Source: CAZVRZ01 sp964629965 (GTDB taxonomy: Bacteria > Chloroflexota > Anaerolineae > Anaerolineales > UBA4823). Taken from it: a stretch of DNA of 35,957 bases. Below the pieces are notes generated by a model. The model had not been told where the DNA came from, made no database searches, and was given only the letters and a program-made list of their open reading frames with translations. This document shows positions 24,988 to 34,162 of the stretch, piece after piece. The translations under genes were made by a program, and so were the position numbers. How positions within the stretch are numbered: the first letter of the stretch is position 1; every line of letters begins with the position of its first letter. The DNA is taken from the NCBI GenBank assembly GCA_964629965.1, contig CAZVRZ010000047.1, positions 1-35,957 on the forward strand, given 5' to 3'.

Positions 24988-26488
24988 TCAAGCTTGAAGA
25001 TCATTCTGAGTGGGTGGTAACTGGAATAGCAGGTCATCCGCTTCCTGGGGGGGCTTTTCTCCTCCAGTGAGAAAGTCTTCTACATACGCAAGTCCGATCG
25101 GAGCCTTTTCAAGATCGTTGGCCGCTTTTTGTAAAATGCGGTGAGCATACCAAAGTGTGCCACGGGGATAATACCGGGCAGCGTCAATAATTGGCGTCAG
25201 CGCTTCTTCACTGAACGGATATACAGTACCTTTTCGAGGATCCTCTGGGTCTATCCGGAACCAATCGATATAATAGACCAATAAATCGGTTAACTTTTCT
25301 ACATCGGAAGCGCCTAACTCAACTGAAACCTGTCCAATACGGTCCACATCGAGGGGTGCCATATTATCAAGGCCAACTCGTCTCCAATTATTGCTAACGT
25401 AAGTGTAAATGGAAGGGTGGATGGTCAACACCATTGTGATGAACTGATATTTTGCCGCAATAGAAGGCCGTTCGTAAAAGTATTGTCTTAATCCATCCAG
25501 AAATTCATCGCGCTCCCGCCCGCTTTGCGAGATGTATATTTTTTCAAATTCATCCAATAAGATGATTAAGCGTTGATAACCTGCTGCTAAAAGAATCGCC
25601 GCCAATCCCTCGGTCAACCACTCGACCCCGTTATTTCGCCACTGGAAGGCGCTGGCCAGCATGCCAGCTTCGCGCCAGTTTCTCCAGGCTGTTTCCAAAC
25701 TACATTGGCTGGCGTAGTAATGTTCCAGATAGGCATTACTGGTCGGCTGGATTTTCTCGACCTGCTTGCGCGCCGCTTCCATAAAACCTTGTAACGTGAA
25801 ACCATATTGTTCAAGCAACAAGCTGTAAGCTTCTTCTGAAGCTAATGCCTGGTTGATCTCAATGCTCGGGCGCTGGCTAACCGCCTGCAATGCTTCTTCT
25901 GGTAACAGGCTCAACAGCACTGATGCGCGCATATGACGATCTACTTCGGCCAGCAAATCTTGTTCAAACAACGTTTCAAAAGTCAGGAGAACAAACTCCC
26001 AAAAACGACGCTGTTTTTTTGGCTCGGGTAGCACATGCACGCTCAGGCAAAACAGATTGGGGTCGTCTGGGTTTGTTGGCCAGTTTTCCCAATCCTGTTG
26101 GTTAATGCGCTGCATAATGCGGTGTAAAAAAGCGGATTTNNNNNNNNNNAAGGCGGTGGAAATCGTGAAGGAAAAAGCGACGAAAAGCGGATTTGCCATT
26201 GCCACGCCCACCTGCTTGCGGATCTAGCCGGATGAAACCTAACTGGGTTGGACGGTCATCGTTAGGAGGTTGGACAAACATTTCAAAGAAACGCTTTTCT
26301 TCTGGTTGGCGAAACATTGGATCATAAATTTCACCATTGCGGCGCGGATCATTGACGTTAGGAGAAAACAATGCCAACGAAGGAAAAGGGTTTTCACGCA
26401 GGCTGTACAAGGTCTGGTAAGCATTTTGATGCTCGACAGGCTTCACGGTTTGCAGGCTTTTTTGACGAGCAAGTGGATCAAGTGGCAT
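24988..26488 (-). CDS. P-loop ATPase of the defence island, interrupted by an assembly gap
   Basis: The frame is broken by ten Ns at 26140-26149. AAAAGCGGATTT occurs on both sides (26128-26139 and 26183-26194). Collapsing the two copies restores one 481-residue frame with Walker A GGRGNGKSAF at about residues 93-102, followed by LHRIMQRIN. Walker B is RLIILLDEFEKI, in the middle of the protein. The rest is helical, ending in LPPTQNDLQA. This looks like an AAA-type or STAND-like ATPase; I do not match it to BrxC, BrxD or PglY with confidence. AGGAG precedes the ATG at 26488, which is 11 bp after the methyltransferase stop. Predicted to be an ATP-driven sensor or clamp for the other island proteins. 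Confidence 0.8.
26140..26149. other. scaffold gap (10 Ns)
   Basis: Ten undetermined bases lie inside the ATPase Walker A region. The 33 bases at 26150-26182 are probably an erroneous contig end, because joining the shared 12-mer on either side yields a continuous frame. Confidence 0.95.
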
Positions 26489-26499
26489 GTATTTCTCTC

Positions 26500-29400
26500 C
26501 TATTCGGCGCGAGAGCGCATGGCGATAATATAGCGGGGTTGCTTATCTATTCTCACCGGACGAGCATTTCCCAATCGCATTAACTCACTGGGCATGACAT
26601 CCACTTCGAGGGCCAGTGAATATGGAATTTCGCCGCGCAAGGCGCGTGGGAACTGGCTTTGTAACGTCTCTTCAAACACTTCGTGACTGATGCGTAAACG
26701 GTAGCACACCCAATCTCGCACAGTCAGTAGAGAAACGTACTCATTGCCATGCTGGGCATGCTGCACTTGACGATAACCATCATAAAGCATCCGCATAAAA
26801 GAGCTCTCAAAATCTGCTCCGCTGGGTGTGTAACGATAAAATGTCAGCGCATCCGGATCGCCAGGGAAATTAACCAGGTTCAACAATGGGGTAAAATCAT
26901 CTGCTTTGGAGCGGAAAGCGCCCACCGGAAACCAGACATGGCCTTGTAAGCCAGGCAAATCCCGCGCTGTATGCGTCAGTCCAGCCCAATCCATGCGTTC
27001 TTGCCAGATCTCGACATCGTTAGCCGCCATAACCTGGCCAAACATCACTTCCACAAAGGCCTCGCTGATGCGCGTCTGCAGGCGCTTTGTGCGTTCCGAA
27101 TTATCCATTGTAGCCCACCGCTTCTGGATATCGGCAATGATTTGGTCGGCGATGGCATCACTATTTGCCAGGCCGGCAAAGTTTTTTACCTGCTGTCGCA
27201 AAGCGTTATCCCATCGAGGTAACCCAGCGCTTAGCAGTTTGCGTACATCGGCTAATGAATCGGGGAGCGCTTTCAATTCTGGACGCGGGAAAATCACAGC
27301 CCCCTGCAGGTCCGGGCTTAGCTGTTCCATGCGAAGCAGCAAGCGGCTGATAACCTGCGCGTTGTGATGCTCGCTGTCCAGGCACAACTGGCGGGCAAAC
27401 TCGCCAACGGCTGCATCACCTCCCAGGGAACCCAGGTCTTTACCTCGTTCGGTAAGCGTCCAGCGGGATTCGTCAGTTTCAATCCAGCCCAGAAAAGCAA
27501 ACTCTCGCCGGATTGTTTCGGCCTTGTCTGGGCCGAGGGTTAGTCGTTGATCGGTCAGCAGGTCGGCCAGTTGCCGGGTGGTTAGCGGGCCATGCTGATC
27601 AAGAACTTGCAAGATGCGGGCCAGTTCGTTGGGGTCGCTGACCCTGGCAATGGTTTGGGGGCGCCCCACTGGGGTGGGTATGGTTTCAATCGTGGAAACC
27701 TCTTGCGCCAGCGCAGTCTTGCCTTCGACGATGGCGATCTCTGCTTCTGTCAGGCCGTATAACTTGTACACAATCTGGTCAATCACCCTGTCCGTCCAGG
27801 CCAGGGAATCTTTTATAGGGCATAAGACTTTGAGCGAGCTTTCATATTCGGCTCGCAAACGTTCCTGTACGCGGCTGTCACTGAGCGAGATACCCAGTTT
27901 TCCCTTGTTTTTATATAGAATCTCTTCCAACTCGGCGTAGGAAAGTTCTGCTTCGCCCTTCTGGTAATCGCCCAGGAAGTTCTTGAGCCTGGATTTGCCG
28001 GTCAAGTCATCCACGCTGATCTTGAGCAGCCCTTCCAGCCAGCCGGTGAAGCGCTTCATCTCGGCTTGCTTTTGCTGGTTCAAATCAATCATGCGCTGCG
28101 CCAGGGCTGCCAGCAGATCATGAACAACATCGCTTTCTTCGGGTTGAGCAATAAGGCGCGCAGCTATAAAAGTGATTAGCTCGTGTACATTTTGGTTCTC
28201 AACGAGAGCTATCGCTTCGCCAACCAATATATCACGCAAATAAGAAGGTGTATTAAAGTTTATTTGGCAAATTGGCAGTTTGAGTATTTCTGTACCTGAG
28301 ATTTGAGCAAATGCTTGCCCTTCATCACGTGTGATTCTTTTACGTTCCCAATTGAGCAACCTACTATTCAAAATAGCGCACAAATAATCTGCCGTGGGTT
28401 TACTTTTTGGTATGACCAGATATAAATTTTTTGATACCAATAGACCATCTTTATCAAGCGATGCTGTTAATCTATCCCCAGTTCTTCGAATTAGAACTTT
28501 AGCAGGTACATTATACATTCGCAGGTCAGCATTACTTTTTAACTCTCCTGGAACAAAGCGAACGTACGTTCCACCCCAGGCTGTAAAATACCTCTCAACA
28601 TCAGGAGCCATTAGGACAGGTTTATCATGTGATGTCCGCTTAATTTGTGAATAATATTTATTATTATCCCTTGTTTCAACTCCTCGATATAAAATGAAGT
28701 AAATATCGAGATTAACGGTATTTTTAAATTTTATAGGATTTGGATTTAGTTGATTGATGTATCCATTTTGTGCATTATCTTGCAAGCTTTGGTGTGACAC
28801 AGAAAAAAATCTTTCAGGAAGTGTTCCATGAATTTTAGTATTGACCCCTACTAAAACCATATCTTGGTCTCTTGCTATTGATTTTTGCACAACATACACA
28901 CATGTAGGGATAACTTCTTCAAAAACAGAGAATTCGAAATCTAAAACAATTCTTAAGTAAGCATCCTTTGTCAAAAAAGTTCTTAATCTTGTGTATTTGT
29001 CGTTTGTCAACCACATATTTGGAATGATTAGCGAAGACAAACCATTTAATTTGGAAATAAATAAAGCAAGCTCCGAGAAAAGGGCGAATAAGTTAGGATT
29101 ATATTCCGCTGTAAAGAATTTTTCGTTCAGATATTCGATTATCTCACCACCGTGTTCGGAACGGATAAGTATATCATATGGTGGATTCCCTATAACCGCA
29201 TCAAAGCCCGGGTTCTCTTTCATCACAATTTCCTGGGCGCTGGCTTTGGATGGCCCAAAGAAGGCTTCCGGAAATTCCAACTCCCAATGGAAAAAGCGTT
29301 TTTCACGGGCGGCTTTTAAGGCAGTTTCCGCAATATCGCGGTATCCGGCCAGAGATGCAGGCTGGTGGCGCTGGGGGTCTTTCAGCCAGGGTATGTTCTG

Positions 29401-32358
29401 CTCGTCACGCAAGAACTGCAAGACCGGTTGATTCAGCTTGCTGTCTGGGTTACCAAACCAACGGCTGGTGTAAACATCCAGGATGCGCTTGAAGGGGGTC
29501 AGGGCATCTACGGCACGTTGGTATTCGGCGCGGCTCTGGTGCACCTGCTCGGCGGTCGTATCGGGCAGCTCGCCCACCTGGCGCATCAGGTCGGTGGCCA
29601 ACATGGCGCCGGCCCATAACGAGCCGAACATTTGGAACTGCTGGGCTACGATTTGCTTTGTTTTATAGGCCTGGGCAGTTTCGGCCACCTTTTTAGTGCG
29701 GGTGGTGGTCACCATTTCGATCTCTTCTCGCACCGGCGTAACCTGCGCCCCGATGAGCGAGTTGCCACACTTCAGGTGATGATCGAGGAACGAGAGCGGA
29801 GCGCCGAGGGTGAAACAATCCAGCCACAGGCTGACCTTGGCCAGCTCAACCGCCATCGGATTGAGATCCACCCCATAGATGCAGCGTTTGAGCACGTGCC
29901 GTTTCAACAAATTCACATCCGTCAGGCGGGCCGGGTCAACGCTCACCCCCTGGCGCTGCATTTCACTCAAAATCGTTTGCCGGGTATGGCGTAATGCTGC
30001 GGTCACCGGATTCCAGGGGAAAGCGTTGAGGAAGGCCAGCAGGCGATCGGTGATGAAATCTACCGTTTCTACCAGGAAGTGGCCGCTGCCCATCGCCGGA
30101 TCCAGAACGCGCAGATCAAAAAGATCATCCACCAGGCTGCGGAAGGTGAAGGCCGTTTTTTCGGGGTCGTCGCCTTTCTGGCCTGACTTTTGAAAAACTT
30201 TTTGGCGTTCGACGGCTGCATGATAGGCTCTTTGGGCCTCGCGCAGTTTGGGGCGCAATGCCTCCGTATTCGATTCCAAGGCTGGTCCAACGGTGTGTTG
30301 GACAATATATTTGACGATGTAATCGGGCGTGTAGTAGCTGCCGGTGGCTTTACGCTCGTGCAGGTCATTTTCTAAGTACACCCCGCCCTTAGGGTAAACA
30401 AACTCAGTGCGTGCGGCGCCTCTGCCAGACATCCGTAACTTGAGGCCATTTTTCTTGGCTTCTGCGTAAGGAACAATTTGATCGCCTTTTTTACCGGACA
30501 CGACGGCCATTTTTTCCTGCGCCACACGCAGTTTGAATTCCAGCAATCCCTCGTAAATTGAACCAAGCTGACGCACACCCAAAGATTTGTAATCAATCAT
30601 TGCCAGGGATTGAGTTTTGTCATCTATGTCGCGCGCCAATAAATCTAATCCCTGCGCCAGGAAACGATCGGGGATTTTATGCGTGGATAGAAAACGGGCC
30701 AGGCGCAGTTCTTCGGCTTCAGTCTCGTCGGCGATGGGGGAATGATCTTTGTCCAGCGTGATAAACAAACCACCGTTGTAAACCGGCACATTCAAGGCCG
30801 GTTCGCCCCGATCAATCACCTGGAATAGGTGGCTCAGTCGATCGTAAAGATCAGTGCTGCTGACGGAATAGGCTTCCTTAAATTTATTCGGGGCCAGGTC
30901 AGCAATATCGCCTCCTTTTTTGGCAATCTCGTCTTTCAACCGTTTGAGAGAAATTTCCCAGTAGCCGCGCGCCTCTTTTACCGGCAGCAGATCGCGCGCT
31001 TCAGCATACAAAAGAAACAACAACCGGTAGAGAAAGATCAACGTGGCGTGAAATGTTTCGCTCAAATCATCATCACTCAATGCCACAGCCGGGCGGCCCC
31101 AGTCTTTAATAAACCCTTCGGCCAGCAGAGGAAAGACATTTTCGAAAACGTTTTCTTTCAGGCGTTCTCCCAGGGCTTTGGCGTAAGAAGCCGATTCGGC
31201 CAGGAGTGTATCAACAAAAGAGGGTTGAGCGTCAAAGGCCTGGCTCCGGAAGAACAGCCAGAAGTAACGAAAAGCTTCGCTGACATCTGGACTGGCCAAG
31301 GTCTCTTCTAAGTCAATCTCGTAGTAATTCGTAGCGCGAGAGTGTGCGCGTGCCGAATATAATCGCCAGGTCTTTCCGTTGGTCACAATTGCCCAACCAG
31401 CCGTATCTTCCTCGGCATTCAGAATGCTGACAACCGTTTGCGCCGGGTTCTCAGAGGGTGTCTCGAGGTCAACATTTCTTCCATCTGGTCCATCTAAAAA
31501 ACGATCCCAGACATAGGTCAGGCAAGGCACACAAACGCCCGTTGGGGATATGAGCCTGTAATCAGCAGTGACATGATCTGTGTTAGAAGCCTTACCGACT
31601 TGAGCTTGCCATCCAAGAAGCTTGAAAAGGCGTTCAAATAAATCTGTCCGCAGTTTGCTCTCCGGTTGGCGGGCAAATTTTTGACGAGCATCTGCCAGCA
31701 GATCGCTTAGCGCTCGAAAAACCAGGCGAGGATCTTCTTTCCACTCGCTACGCATTGGCAGTCGCTCGTTCAAGTAATAATCAGAAAATAGAGCCCGGTT
31801 GTTGAATAACGGCTCAGACCATTCGGCAACGCCATATGCCGAACGCAGCTTATCCCACTGGTAATCAGTATCAACCTCCGTGTAAGAAAACCGGCGCAAA
31901 ACTCGTAGACTTACACGGTCCGGATTGCGGCGGTCAACGGATAAAATGCGGGGCCTTAGTATCGGCGTTTGTTCCCGTAATTCTCCTGCAGTATTTCCAC
32001 TTGGGACGATTTGGTCAAGAAGCACGAAATCCAGACGTTGATAGTCGCCCGTAGTCAATACAAGAAGAAATAATCCAACACGACCTTTTAATGATCGGGA
32101 CAAAGATTGCGTCAAAGCCACCGTTACGCGTTTCAATTCAACCAGGTAGACTTGTAAAGCTCCATCTTCTTGATCGGCAACACGCTCGATGCGTAGCACT
32201 TCGCGCTCTAGTTTCTCTGGAAAACCCAGCGCGGCGGGCGTTTGGGGAACGCGCCATTCAGTAGCATAACCAAGCGCGGTAAATAACCCCACTATAGAGT
32301 CGGCGTTGGCAAGATGTTGGATGTCGGTGATTTTCAGATCAAGGTCTTGTTTGAGCAT
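26500..32358 (-). CDS. giant Eco57I-type DNA methyltransferase (possible type IIG/BREX-like)
   Basis: 1952 residues. The N-terminal 130 residues contain a beta-rich VYLVELKR segment that could be a degenerate PD-(D/E)XK nuclease. Helical and WAIVTNGKTWRLY segments follow to about 720. The N6-adenine methyltransferase core has motif I DPAMGSGHF near residue 753 and motif IV NPPYDILI near 1056. A TaqI-like recognition region lies at about 1070-1380. The long C-terminal extension includes a winged helix near 1580-1630 (LTTRQLADLL, LTERGKDLG) and about 320 unrecognised residues. Typical Eco57I or PglX enzymes are about 1000-1300 aa, so the extension is notable. First gene of the island; GGATGG lies just before the ATG. 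It modifies, and perhaps cuts, DNA; whether it restricts by itself is unproven. Confidence 0.9.
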   Translation of the reverse strand: MLKQDLDLKITDIQHLANADSIVGLFTALGYATEWRVPQTPAALGFPEKLEREVLRIERVADQEDGALQVYLVELKRVTVALTQSLSRSLKGRVGLFLLVLTTGDYQRLDFVLLDQIVPSGNTAGELREQTPILRPRILSVDRRNPDRVSLRVLRRFSYTEVDTDYQWDKLRSAYGVAEWSEPLFNNRALFSDYYLNERLPMRSEWKEDPRLVFRALSDLLADARQKFARQPESKLRTDLFERLFKLLGWQAQVGKASNTDHVTADYRLISPTGVCVPCLTYVWDRFLDGPDGRNVDLETPSENPAQTVVSILNAEEDTAGWAIVTNGKTWRLYSARAHSRATNYYEIDLEETLASPDVSEAFRYFWLFFRSQAFDAQPSFVDTLLAESASYAKALGERLKENVFENVFPLLAEGFIKDWGRPAVALSDDDLSETFHATLIFLYRLLFLLYAEARDLLPVKEARGYWEISLKRLKDEIAKKGGDIADLAPNKFKEAYSVSSTDLYDRLSHLFQVIDRGEPALNVPVYNGGLFITLDKDHSPIADETEAEELRLARFLSTHKIPDRFLAQGLDLLARDIDDKTQSLAMIDYKSLGVRQLGSIYEGLLEFKLRVAQEKMAVVSGKKGDQIVPYAEAKKNGLKLRMSGRGAARTEFVYPKGGVYLENDLHERKATGSYYTPDYIVKYIVQHTVGPALESNTEALRPKLREAQRAYHAAVERQKVFQKSGQKGDDPEKTAFTFRSLVDDLFDLRVLDPAMGSGHFLVETVDFITDRLLAFLNAFPWNPVTAALRHTRQTILSEMQRQGVSVDPARLTDVNLLKRHVLKRCIYGVDLNPMAVELAKVSLWLDCFTLGAPLSFLDHHLKCGNSLIGAQVTPVREEIEMVTTTRTKKVAETAQAYKTKQIVAQQFQMFGSLWAGAMLATDLMRQVGELPDTTAEQVHQSRAEYQRAVDALTPFKRILDVYTSRWFGNPDSKLNQPVLQFLRDEQNIPWLKDPQRHQPASLAGYRDIAETALKAAREKRFFHWELEFPEAFFGPSKASAQEIVMKENPGFDAVIGNPPYDILIRSEHGGEIIEYLNEKFFTAEYNPNLFALFSELALFISKLNGLSSLIIPNMWLTNDKYTRLRTFLTKDAYLRIVLDFEFSVFEEVIPTCVYVVQKSIARDQDMVLVGVNTKIHGTLPERFFSVSHQSLQDNAQNGYINQLNPNPIKFKNTVNLDIYFILYRGVETRDNNKYYSQIKRTSHDKPVLMAPDVERYFTAWGGTYVRFVPGELKSNADLRMYNVPAKVLIRRTGDRLTASLDKDGLLVSKNLYLVIPKSKPTADYLCAILNSRLLNWERKRITRDEGQAFAQISGTEILKLPICQINFNTPSYLRDILVGEAIALVENQNVHELITFIAARLIAQPEESDVVHDLLAALAQRMIDLNQQKQAEMKRFTGWLEGLLKISVDDLTGKSRLKNFLGDYQKGEAELSYAELEEILYKNKGKLGISLSDSRVQERLRAEYESSLKVLCPIKDSLAWTDRVIDQIVYKLYGLTEAEIAIVEGKTALAQEVSTIETIPTPVGRPQTIARVSDPNELARILQVLDQHGPLTTRQLADLLTDQRLTLGPDKAETIRREFAFLGWIETDESRWTLTERGKDLGSLGGDAAVGEFARQLCLDSEHHNAQVISRLLLRMEQLSPDLQGAVIFPRPELKALPDSLADVRKLLSAGLPRWDNALRQQVKNFAGLANSDAIADQIIADIQKRWATMDNSERTKRLQTRISEAFVEVMFGQVMAANDVEIWQERMDWAGLTHTARDLPGLQGHVWFPVGAFRSKADDFTPLLNLVNFPGDPDALTFYRYTPSGADFESSFMRMLYDGYRQVQHAQHGNEYVSLLTVRDWVCYRLRISHEVFEETLQSQFPRALRGEIPYSLALEVDVMPSELMRLGNARPVRIDKQPRYIIAMRSRAE

Positions 32359-32496
32359 GATCCATCCAAGTTTTCAGAAAACATCGGGTTTATAGCAACA
32401 ACGGCTCCGAACAGTTAATTCAGCTACCAGTATAGCACAATTGCGGAGGAAGACCCCCGCCGGCCCCCACTCCTACCTTTGCGAAACCGAGGGATA

Positions 32497-32547
32497 CTAC
32501 CCTTCCAGCCCGCTGACCAGTACGTTCGCATCTAAAACGATGCGCAT
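32497..32547 (-). pseudogene. truncated PIN-domain (VapC-like) toxin
   Basis: The stop codon of the AbrB antitoxin overlaps the start of this frame (TAATG). It encodes MRIVLDANVLVSGLEG, the first strand and catalytic Asp of a VapC-type PIN toxin, and then ends in TAG. None of the remaining 110-130 toxin residues is found downstream. The truncation lies 139 bp from the start of the giant methyltransferase gene, so the island edge probably removed the toxin. Confidence 0.7.
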
Positions 32548-32828
32548 TACCCTTTTTCTCCCCGCGCCGTGCGCACAGCCTGCTCCACCAGGTTGGCAAT
32601 ATCCTCTGCCGAATAATCCTCAAATTTTTCACGCACGGTTTTCACCAACGCAGTCAGCTCGGCGCCGTAATCTTCTTTGGGGACCAGCGCGGCCGGCACG
32701 AGCACAATGCCCGCTTCAGTTTCCTGGAAGATCACCAGGTCGCCGGGCTTCAAATTCAATTTTTCACGAATCGCACGCGGGATGGTAACCTGCCCTTTCT
32801 CCTGGACGCGCACGCCGTTGGCCTCCAT
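32547..32828 (-). CDS. AbrB/MazE/SpoVT-type antitoxin
   Basis: 93 residues. The swapped-hairpin DNA-binding domain covers residues about 5-50 (VRVQEKGQVTIPRAIREKLNLKPGDLVIF), the classic AbrB/VapB pattern. The helical tail (EDYSAEDIANLVEQAVRTARGE) would bind a partner toxin. AGGAGG lies 5 nt before the ATG. A TATAAT box (32880-32875 on the minus strand) lies about 47 bp upstream without a clear -35. The toxin partner immediately downstream is cut to 16 codons, so this is an orphan antitoxin that may still repress its promoter. Confidence 0.88.
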   Translation of the reverse strand: MEANGVRVQEKGQVTIPRAIREKLNLKPGDLVIFQETEAGIVLVPAALVPKEDYGAELTALVKTVREKFEDYSAEDIANLVEQAVRTARGEKG

Positions 32829-32895
32829 AGCAACCTCCTATCCGTTCACAGGTCATAAAGTCATACTTTCATACATTATAGCATAAAAGAGCCAT

Positions 32896-32996
32896 CCACG
32901 AATGGGCCGCTGCGTACAGCGGCACGAATAAAACCGCCCAGCCCGAGTCCCATTCGGGTATTCGTGCAGCGACGGTTTGTGTCGCCAAATTCGTGG
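32896..32996. repeat. nested inverted-repeat element, cloverleaf-capable
   Basis: CCACGAAT (32896-32903) pairs with ATTCGTGG (32989-32996). Inside, GCCGCTG/CAGCGGC form a 7-bp hairpin with a CGTA loop (32906-32923). GCACGAATA pairs with TATTCGTGC (32922-32930 with 32959-32967), enclosing CCCGA/TCGGG (32942-32946 with 32954-32958). GCGAC pairs with GTCGC (32969-32973 with 32981-32985). It lies between the URO-D stop and the AbrB promoter. It is not a tRNA, since there is no T-loop or CCA-end pattern. It could be a structured RNA, a transcript 3-prime end, or a mobile palindromic repeat. Confidence 0.65.
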
Positions 32997-33012
32997 ACCG
33001 CCATCTCCCCAT

Positions 33013-34149
33013 TCAATACCTGCCATACTCTCGCGCTGTCTCCACCATGGCGCGCAGGTTTTCGAAGGGCGTGTCCCGCCCGCACTGGTCGCCTGTGGAT
33101 AGGATGAAGCGCCCGCCGGCGGCGGCATCGTCGATGGCCTGGCGGCTGGCGCGGCGCACATCCTCCGGCGTACCGCGCAGCATGATCTGCGTGGTGTGCA
33201 GGTTGCCTTTCAAGGTCAGCTTGCCGCCGTACAGCCGCTTGATCTCCGCCAGGTGGCAGTCGCCCATGGGCGGGATCTCGAGCGGGTCGATCACCGTCAG
33301 CCCGGTCTCTTCGGCCATGATCTGCACCAGCTTTTTCTCTGGCCCGCAGGAATGCACGTGGGTGGGAATGCCAGCTTGCGCGGCCAGTTCGATGCCCCGC
33401 CGCACCGCCGGGAAAGCCAGTTGGCGAAAGATCTTCACCGTCTGGAAGACCAGCGTGCCCGAGCCGCCCACGCACAAGAAGTCCGGCTTGACCGGCAGGG
33501 CCATGATCTGCGCAAAGCGGCGCTCCACCGCTTCCAGGCGCTGCTCGGCCCACGCCTGCCTGGCCTTTTCTGAGCTGTCGTAATAATCGTACACATCCTG
33601 GATGCTGCCCAGCACGGCGCTGCCCGCCAGGAACACCCCCACCAGCCCCTGTTCGCCTAGCAACTGCACTACCCGCCGCAGGCCTTCTGGCCCGGTATCC
33701 ACCGGCCGGACGCCCTGCAATGACCGCCAGCTTTGCGGAACGGCGGGCAGCCCGATCTTCTCCGGGGGCACGTTGTTGGTCGGCGGATCGGCGACGTAAT
33801 ACACGTTGACGCGGCCAGCCCACTGCGGCCCATGCCGGCGCGCTCGCATCGCCTGGGTGACGATCCGCCCGGCGTCTTCGGAGACAATATAATCCTGCCA
33901 GCCAGCCTGGTCCCCATCTGCCTGCGGGAACGACAGCGGGAAATAGCCATCCATCAAGGCATCGATATCGAAGTATTTGGCACAGGCAATGTAGGCCTCC
34001 CAGATGGGCGGGTCGTTATAGAGATACAGGTCCCAGAACGGCTTGCCGGTCAGCTTGGCCGGGATCATGTTCGAAAAGTCCGGCGCCACCGGCACGCAGT
34101 CCGGCAGCTCGCCGCGCAGGGTGGTCAGCAGTCTTTGGCGGGGGTTCAT
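33013..34149 (-). CDS. uroporphyrinogen decarboxylase (URO-D) family protein
   Basis: 378 residues with the TIM-barrel pattern of the URO-D superfamily: MNPRQRLLTTLRGELPDCVPVAPDF at the start, the middle GLVGVFLAGSAVLGSIQDV, the HVHSCGPEKKLVQIMAEETG helix, LTLKGNLHTTQIMLRG, and the final FILSTGDQCGRDTPFENLRAMVETAREYGRY. The HxHxCG motif occurs in the branch that includes MtaA/CmuA-type corrinoid methyltransferases rather than haem-synthesis HemE. Methyl transfer or decarboxylation is therefore uncertain. No cobalamin-binding partner lies nearby. The start at 34149 is 13 bp after the XRE gene end. Confidence 0.85.
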   Translation of the reverse strand: MNPRQRLLTTLRGELPDCVPVAPDFSNMIPAKLTGKPFWDLYLYNDPPIWEAYIACAKYFDIDALMDGYFPLSFPQADGDQAGWQDYIVSEDAGRIVTQAMRARRHGPQWAGRVNVYYVADPPTNNVPPEKIGLPAVPQSWRSLQGVRPVDTGPEGLRRVVQLLGEQGLVGVFLAGSAVLGSIQDVYDYYDSSEKARQAWAEQRLEAVERRFAQIMALPVKPDFLCVGGSGTLVFQTVKIFRQLAFPAVRRGIELAAQAGIPTHVHSCGPEKKLVQIMAEETGLTVIDPLEIPPMGDCHLAEIKRLYGGKLTLKGNLHTTQIMLRGTPEDVRRASRQAIDDAAAGGRFILSTGDQCGRDTPFENLRAMVETAREYGRY

Positions 34150-34162
34150 GATACTCTTGAAA

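Noticed and set aside
32896..32996. tRNA gene
   Set aside because: The cloverleaf pairing lacks T-loop, D-loop and acceptor consensus sequences.
32876..33823. Arginine/glycine-rich antisense-like frame of 315 codons
   Set aside because: It is another frame of the URO-D gene on the same strand, with no conserved motif.
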